Part shown: positions 30,919 through 33,545 of the stretch, in pieces | How positions within the stretch are numbered: position 1 is the stretch's first letter | Layout: each line of letters starts with the position of its first letter | Origin: a virus | Length of the DNA: 33,545 nucleotides | Reading direction: 5' to 3' (one strand) | IMG/VR virus record: IMGVR_UViG_3300027917_000110 | Coordinates: 1 to 33,545 of that record | The notes under the pieces: generated by a model | The model's input: only the letters and a program-made list of their open reading frames with translations | Told to the model about the DNA's origin: nothing | Databases searched by the model: none | Translations under genes and position numbers: made by a program

Positions 30919-31135
30919 CTTTCTTCGGCCTTCCAGGCCTCTTTGGCTCTATCTCATCATACACTATCCATAGAATATTGTGCATTGGCACGAAAACATT
31001 TAGCTTCCTGACAGCATTATGCATTAGAACGCCATTCTTAGATTCTTTAAGAGTTATGTTTCCCTTATTATAAATGTGGTTGTTTCCTTCATGGCTAAAC
31101 ACCACGTCCCTTACCCTCATGCTTTTTATTTTCAA
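30908..31135 (-). CDS. Small protein with AT-hook-like tail, before terminase
   Basis: Probably 75 residues from a TTG start at 31135. GGAG lies 8 bases upstream, and TTG overlaps the previous gene's TGA (TTGA), the same kind of overlap used elsewhere in this operon. ATG at 31120 is the next in-frame choice. An ATG at 31192 would lie deep in the acetyltransferase gene. The body reads as beta strands (MRVRDVVFSHEG, LNVFVPMHNILWIVYDE) and the tail is EPKRPGRPKKDEG. The GRP core with flanking basic residues resembles an AT-hook, which binds the minor groove of A+T-rich DNA. Its place directly before the large terminase makes a role in DNA recognition for packaging possible, but this is inference. 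Confidence 0.6.
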   Translation of the reverse strand: MKIKSMRVRDVVFSHEGNNHIYNKGNITLKESKNGVLMHNAVRKLNVFVPMHNILWIVYDEIEPKRPGRPKKDEG

Positions 31136-31578
31136 TGTTCCTGCTCCTTCGTCATTTCTCCTAATAAATGAGGTCCATATTCTAGATTCCACCGCTTTTC
31201 ATAATGGACAATAGCGGTAGTTTTCGTGGTATACAATATAGGCTCGTCAAAGTTCTCAAATGCCGCTTCCATTAGCCTCGTGGCTATCTTAGCCCTGCGA
31301 AAATTCTTCTTTACATATATGAAATGTAAAGCTCTATTATCTCTATTGAAAACGACATAGCCGAATATCTGATCGCTGTTGGAGGGGTTCGACCCCACCA
31401 GCATTTGGCTATCAAATAATATACGGGACAACAGCGCGGTCCCTGCAGCGAAATACCAATACTTCTCTAATGAATTAAATGGCTTATTAAACCTAAGAGA
31501 TGTGAGCCAAGAGTTGAAGAGATATTGTCTATCGCTTGGCTGTGGGCTTCTAATCTCTATCTCTAGGTCATATGACAT
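31132..31578 (-). CDS. GNAT-type acetyltransferase
   Basis: A 148-residue protein with the order of a GNAT fold: IEIRSPQPSDRQYLFNSW (first strand and helix), IFGYVVFNRDNRALHFIYVKKNFRRAKIATRLMEAAF (strands 4-5 and the acetyl-CoA helix with an R-x2-x-I-A-x-R-L variant of motif A), then VHYEKRWNLEYGP. The strand-4 VKKNFRR segment precedes the cofactor loop as usual. Such enzymes are often found just upstream of terminases in podovirus-like phages. The substrate is unknown. Its ATG overlaps the previous stop by TAATG. Confidence 0.75.
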   Translation of the reverse strand: MSYDLEIEIRSPQPSDRQYLFNSWLTSLRFNKPFNSLEKYWYFAAGTALLSRILFDSQMLVGSNPSNSDQIFGYVVFNRDNRALHFIYVKKNFRRAKIATRLMEAAFENFDEPILYTTKTTAIVHYEKRWNLEYGPHLLGEMTKEQEH

Positions 31579-31880
31579 TATTCCTCTTCATCTGGTTTAA
31601 ATATCTCATGAGAGCTTTCATCTACTAGCTCTGGGATTTCTGCGGCATCTGTTGTATCTGGCTCTAACATTCGGACTTTTAACCAATTAGGAAATCCTAT
31701 ATCAATCCTGCCGCCTTGTAGCCAGAAGCCCTCATCAACAAAATCCTTAATATTATCATAGCGATCTTTGCCGTAGCGCTCATATATTGGTCTTAATAGT
31801 TCAATGATAGCGTGGCTCATGTCTATCTTGCCATCATCCGTCTCTACATTGGTCTCAATCTTGATATCCGTATTGGTCAT
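31578..31880 (-). CDS. Acidic protein of unknown function
   Basis: A 100-residue acidic protein. The middle (IIELLRPIYERYGKDRYDNIKDF) is helical, followed by EGFWLQGGRIDIGFPNWLKVRM, which looks like a short strand pair. Both ends are disordered and acidic (ending in KPDEEE). It overlaps the previous gene by 26 bases and the next by TAATG, so it is firmly part of the operon. There is no recognisable family. Confidence 0.6.
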   Translation of the reverse strand: MTNTDIKIETNVETDDGKIDMSHAIIELLRPIYERYGKDRYDNIKDFVDEGFWLQGGRIDIGFPNWLKVRMLEPDTTDAAEIPELVDESSHEIFKPDEEE

Positions 31881-32205
31881 AATCTATTTCCTCATAAAAG
31901 TCTTCCTTATACTCCATCTCTCTCAATAAATCTTCATCTATAAATGTTTCTGCTATATATGCTTCCCTTGGCAACCTTAAGAGTAGCTCATCTACAGTAT
32001 CAAGCTCTACAGGCCAATTGTATATCGTAATCATGGGATGATAGCCATCGGAAAACTCAAACATTTCAATGCCTACCTCTTCATAATATACTTTAAGCTT
32101 TTCCGTTAGCTTCTGTAGATATAGAGTTTCTAATAAATTTTCCAGCTCCCACATGTCAGAGAAACATATGGACATCGTGCCATCTGGATCTCTAAATTCG
32201 TTCAT
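31855..32205 (-). CDS. Acidic protein of unknown function
   Basis: A 116-residue, strongly acidic protein. It has a helix at about 17-40 (MWELENLLETLYLQKLTEKLK), then YYEEVGIEMFEFSDGYHPMITIYNWPVE, which reads as a beta sheet, and an acidic Tyr-rich tail (EEIDYDQYGYQD). Such negatively charged small phage proteins sometimes mimic DNA or block host enzymes. That is only a possibility here. The start overlaps the cold-shock gene's stop by ATGA. Confidence 0.6.
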   Translation of the reverse strand: MNEFRDPDGTMSICFSDMWELENLLETLYLQKLTEKLKVYYEEVGIEMFEFSDGYHPMITIYNWPVELDTVDELLLRLPREAYIAETFIDEDLLREMEYKEDFYEEIDYDQYGYQD

Positions 32206-32438
32206 TGCTGTATAGCCTTTTCTAGCACTTTAATATCACAAGCTATCCTGCCATTATCATTTTGTCCGATAGTAAAAGATACCTTGTCATCTTTTTGTAG
32301 AGTCTTAAAGCCTTCTGCCACTATATGCTTCCAATGGCAAAATACATCTTTATCAAAATCTGGGCAATCTATAAATCCCCAGCCTCTCTTGTCGTTAAAG
32401 AATACTACAACTCCTTCATGTCTTGTCTCTTGTTCCAT
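32202..32438 (-). CDS. Cold-shock domain protein
   Basis: A 78-residue single-domain protein. It has G-V-V-V-F-F-N-D-K-R-G-W-G-F-I with RNP1 at 17-23 (KRGWGFI) and RNP2-like DVFCHWKHI at 31-39, then a KTLQKDDKVSFTIGQNDNGRIACDIKVL end, matching the five-stranded CSD barrel. Bacterial members bind single-stranded RNA or DNA and melt secondary structure. In RNP2 the usual His after Val-Phe-Val is kept (CHW). An RNA-melting protein fits an operon with several strong leader and gap hairpins, although a direct link is inference. Confidence 0.88.
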   Translation of the reverse strand: MEQETRHEGVVVFFNDKRGWGFIDCPDFDKDVFCHWKHIVAEGFKTLQKDDKVSFTIGQNDNGRIACDIKVLEKAIQQ

Positions 32439-32462
32439 TATTTCTCCTTCGTTCTATCATTC

Positions 32463-32783
32463 CTATAAGAACAGCTTGCGGCTTTGTTGTCGCCTCTTAT
32501 TTTGATACTTATTTAAAATAGCGGCCTGTCGTTTTTTGTCCTCTTTCCTCGTAACACCACGAAAACTTTTTATTTCTTCAATGCGCACTACTTCTTGATC
32601 ATATAGCAGCTCATCATATGTGACTCCAATGATTTCCTTTGCAATTCGCCAGCAACCACCCTGCAGCGCCTTGTCCTTAAAAATTCCAACGATTTTTATT
32701 TTAATAGCAATTATGGGTACTCTTAAAAAATGTCTGCCAGCCCATAGTTTTACATACCAAGGATGGATGTATTTTCGTTCCAT
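32463..32783 (-). CDS. Basic protein of unknown function
   Basis: A 106-residue, strongly basic protein. The N-terminal 60 residues are hydrophobic and Trp/Ile-rich (YIHPWYVKLWAGRHFLRVPIIAIKIKIVGIF) and look like beta strands rather than a membrane span. The C-terminal 40 residues are a charged basic helix (RKEDKKRQAAILNKYQNKRRQQSRK) likely to touch nucleic acid. No family is recognised. It is spaced normally between two small operon genes. Confidence 0.6.
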   Translation of the reverse strand: MERKYIHPWYVKLWAGRHFLRVPIIAIKIKIVGIFKDKALQGGCWRIAKEIIGVTYDELLYDQEVVRIEEIKSFRGVTRKEDKKRQAAILNKYQNKRRQQSRKLFL

Positions 32784-32793
32784 TATTTCTCTT

Positions 32794-33003
32794 TTAATCT
32801 CCTGCCATTGCGTTCAGGACGTCTTGGTTTGTGGCGCTAATGACAAACCCTTTCTTTGTAGATACGCTCTCAGCGAAATCTATTATATCTTGCCTATCAT
32901 ATCCTGCCGCAACGGCATCGGTTATAAACTTTTCCAAAGCAGCATTAAACATTGTATATCTCAGGGCCGCTTCCCAACAATCACAAATTGGCGCTTTTGG
33001 CAT
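32794..33003 (-). CDS. Small helical protein of unknown function
   Basis: A 69-residue, mainly helical protein with two Cys near the start (CDCWEAALRY) and a repeated Ala/Asp pattern (AVAAGYDRQDIIDFAESVS). The segment AAGYDRQDIIDF resembles a short helix-turn-helix-like or capped helix pair, but no signature is clear. It lies second in the operon, 10 bases below the first gene. Confidence 0.55.
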   Translation of the reverse strand: MPKAPICDCWEAALRYTMFNAALEKFITDAVAAGYDRQDIIDFAESVSTKKGFVISATNQDVLNAMAGD

Positions 33004-33013
33004 GGCTCCTCCT

Positions 33014-33334
33014 TTAATTTGTAAGACTTGTTATAAGCCTTTCTGCATATTGCTTGATTTCCCGATCATCCATCTTGGTAAGGTCCATGTCCCTCAACTC
33101 ATTAAGCTTTTCTAAAGATACAATATTGCTAAGACTTCTCGTCAAGTGTCCCACTATAATAGCGAGATCCTTGGCTTTTATGCTAGAATCCCTAGCCTTT
33201 ATCAAGGAATATGACATTAAGTTCTTTAATTCATTGAGTAATTGCTCCGTGGTAGGTGGGGTAATGTAGCCCACAGAGTTTTCTGGAGTGATTATTGTAC
33301 GTTTTACATGTCCTTTAGGACTTTTACTTCCCAT
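33014..33334 (-). CDS. First gene of the late operon; helical protein
   Basis: A 106-residue protein. The first 25 residues are flexible and basic (GSKSPKGHVKRTIITPENS). The rest is helical (TEQLLNELKNLMSYSLIKARDSSIKAKDLAIIVGHLTRSLSNIVSLEKLNELRD) with heptad spacing, giving an oligomer-forming look. As the first gene upstream of the packaging genes, a small-terminase role is conceivable, though it is short and has no clear DNA-binding domain, so I leave it unnamed. AAGGAG lies 11 bases before the ATG, after a structured leader. Confidence 0.6.
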   Translation of the reverse strand: MGSKSPKGHVKRTIITPENSVGYITPPTTEQLLNELKNLMSYSLIKARDSSIKAKDLAIIVGHLTRSLSNIVSLEKLNELRDMDLTKMDDREIKQYAERLITSLTN

Positions 33335-33364
33335 ATATAGTTTGCTCCTTAGGGACCGCAGATG

Positions 33365-33423
33365 CTCTACACCATTATCACAAAAAAACCGCCAACTTGG
33401 CCTTGATTTGGTGTAGAGGGCGG
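33365..33423 (-). promoter_or_regulatory. Leader with terminator-like hairpin and competing 10-bp stem
   Basis: On the minus strand CCGCC (33423-33419) can pair with GGCGG (33393-33389). An inner GCCAA/TTGGC hairpin is also available, followed at once by T7 (33388-33382). This is an intrinsic terminator layout placed before the operon's first gene. A second, perfect 10-bp stem, CTCTACACCA (33418-33409) with TGGTGTAGAG (33374-33365), has one arm inside and one beyond the terminator, so both together would form a pseudoknot. An attenuator or antitermination site is possible. Confidence 0.5.
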
Positions 33424-33431
33424 ATAATAAT

Positions 33432-33476
33432 AAGAAATATTATATTGTTAGGTTATAGAGCTTTAGAGCTATTATA
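33432..33476 (-). promoter_or_regulatory. Possible promoter -10 boxes for the late operon
   Basis: TATAAT occurs on the minus strand at 33444-33439 and 33476-33471, just upstream of the leader hairpin. No good -35 box is found at the usual spacing, so phage-specific activation or a false match remain possible. Confidence 0.3.
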
Positions 33477-33545
33477 CTGTAGAGCTTTAGTGTATAGAGC
33501 TGTTATACTGTAGAGCTGTTGAGTTATAATGCTGTAGAGCTTTAG
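33448..33545. repeat. Period-8 degenerate repeat array, TAGAGCTN
   Basis: From 33448 the sequence divides into consecutive octamers (one unit has 7 bases): TTAGGTTA, then TAGAGCTT, TAGAGCTA, TTATACTG and so on to 33542. Exact TAGAGCT occurs at 33456, 33464, 33480, 33495, 33511 and 33535, and the window also begins with TAGAGCTA at 1. No gene is present. The array may be an origin, recombination or packaging-related site, or a protein-binding array. Confidence 0.75.

Noticed and set aside
31379-31410. tRNA-like GGTTCGACC sequence
   Set aside because: It lies inside the acetyltransferase frame and no acceptor or anticodon stem can be built around it. No tRNA gene was found by eye.
33014-33334. 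Naming the first operon gene a small terminase
   Set aside because: Position fits and it is helical, but it is short, lacks a visible DNA-binding motif and is separated from the large subunit by seven genes.

Overview
The window is most likely part of the genome of a tailed dsDNA phage with a short (podovirus-type) tail. The right four fifths is one long minus-strand late operon, read from about 33.3 kb down to 3.9 kb. Its order is: small accessory genes including a cold-shock protein and a GNAT acetyltransferase, large terminase, portal, scaffold, major capsid protein, head-surface protein, adaptor, fibres, nozzle, three ejection-type proteins, more fibres, and a holin-like pair. There is no tape measure, tail tube or sheath gene, which fits a podovirus. 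No polymerase, primase, integrase or endolysin is visible, so this is either a fragment or a phage that leans heavily on its host. The host cannot be named. Strong Shine-Dalgarno sites and a sigma70-like promoter suggest an ordinary bacterium.

Left end (1-3939): strong hairpins (113-228) lie beyond a minus-strand gene for a protein with three Cys4 fingers (282-890). About 790 bases without a credible gene follow. They hold a direct-repeat operator candidate, a stretch of about 400 nt packed with stems behind a good minus-strand promoter, and a divergent control region. A plus-strand cluster (1679-3939) then encodes a ribbon-helix-helix regulator, two small overlapping genes, a frameshifted HNH-like gene with a degraded active site, an intact HNH endonuclease and an unknown protein. 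It converges on, and overlaps, the end of the late operon.

Late operon: genes are tightly packed, with many ATGA, TTGA or TAATG stop/start overlaps. DNA packaging (terminase, portal) and capsid assembly (scaffold, major capsid protein) come first. Structured RNA elements sit in the few gaps around the capsid genes, probably to set relative expression. The tail part is unusual. The head-tail adaptor gene encodes five consecutive adaptor-like domains in a single 1055-residue chain. Three fibre genes share exchangeable modules. The tripeptide Asp-Gly-Tyr recurs about 47 times across otherwise unrelated tail and head-surface proteins. One ejection-type protein carries a C-terminal S74 self-cleaving chaperone domain. 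A free-standing HNH gene is inserted between nozzle and ejection genes.

Right end (33335-33545): a leader with a terminator-like hairpin precedes the operon, preceded in turn by a period-8 array built on TAGAGCTN. The window also begins with TAGAGCTA, so the two ends may join in a circular or terminally redundant genome.

The best candidates for something undescribed are the five-domain adaptor, the conserved-loop hairpins flanking the zinc-finger gene together with the structured RNA beside it, and the DGY tripeptide signature.
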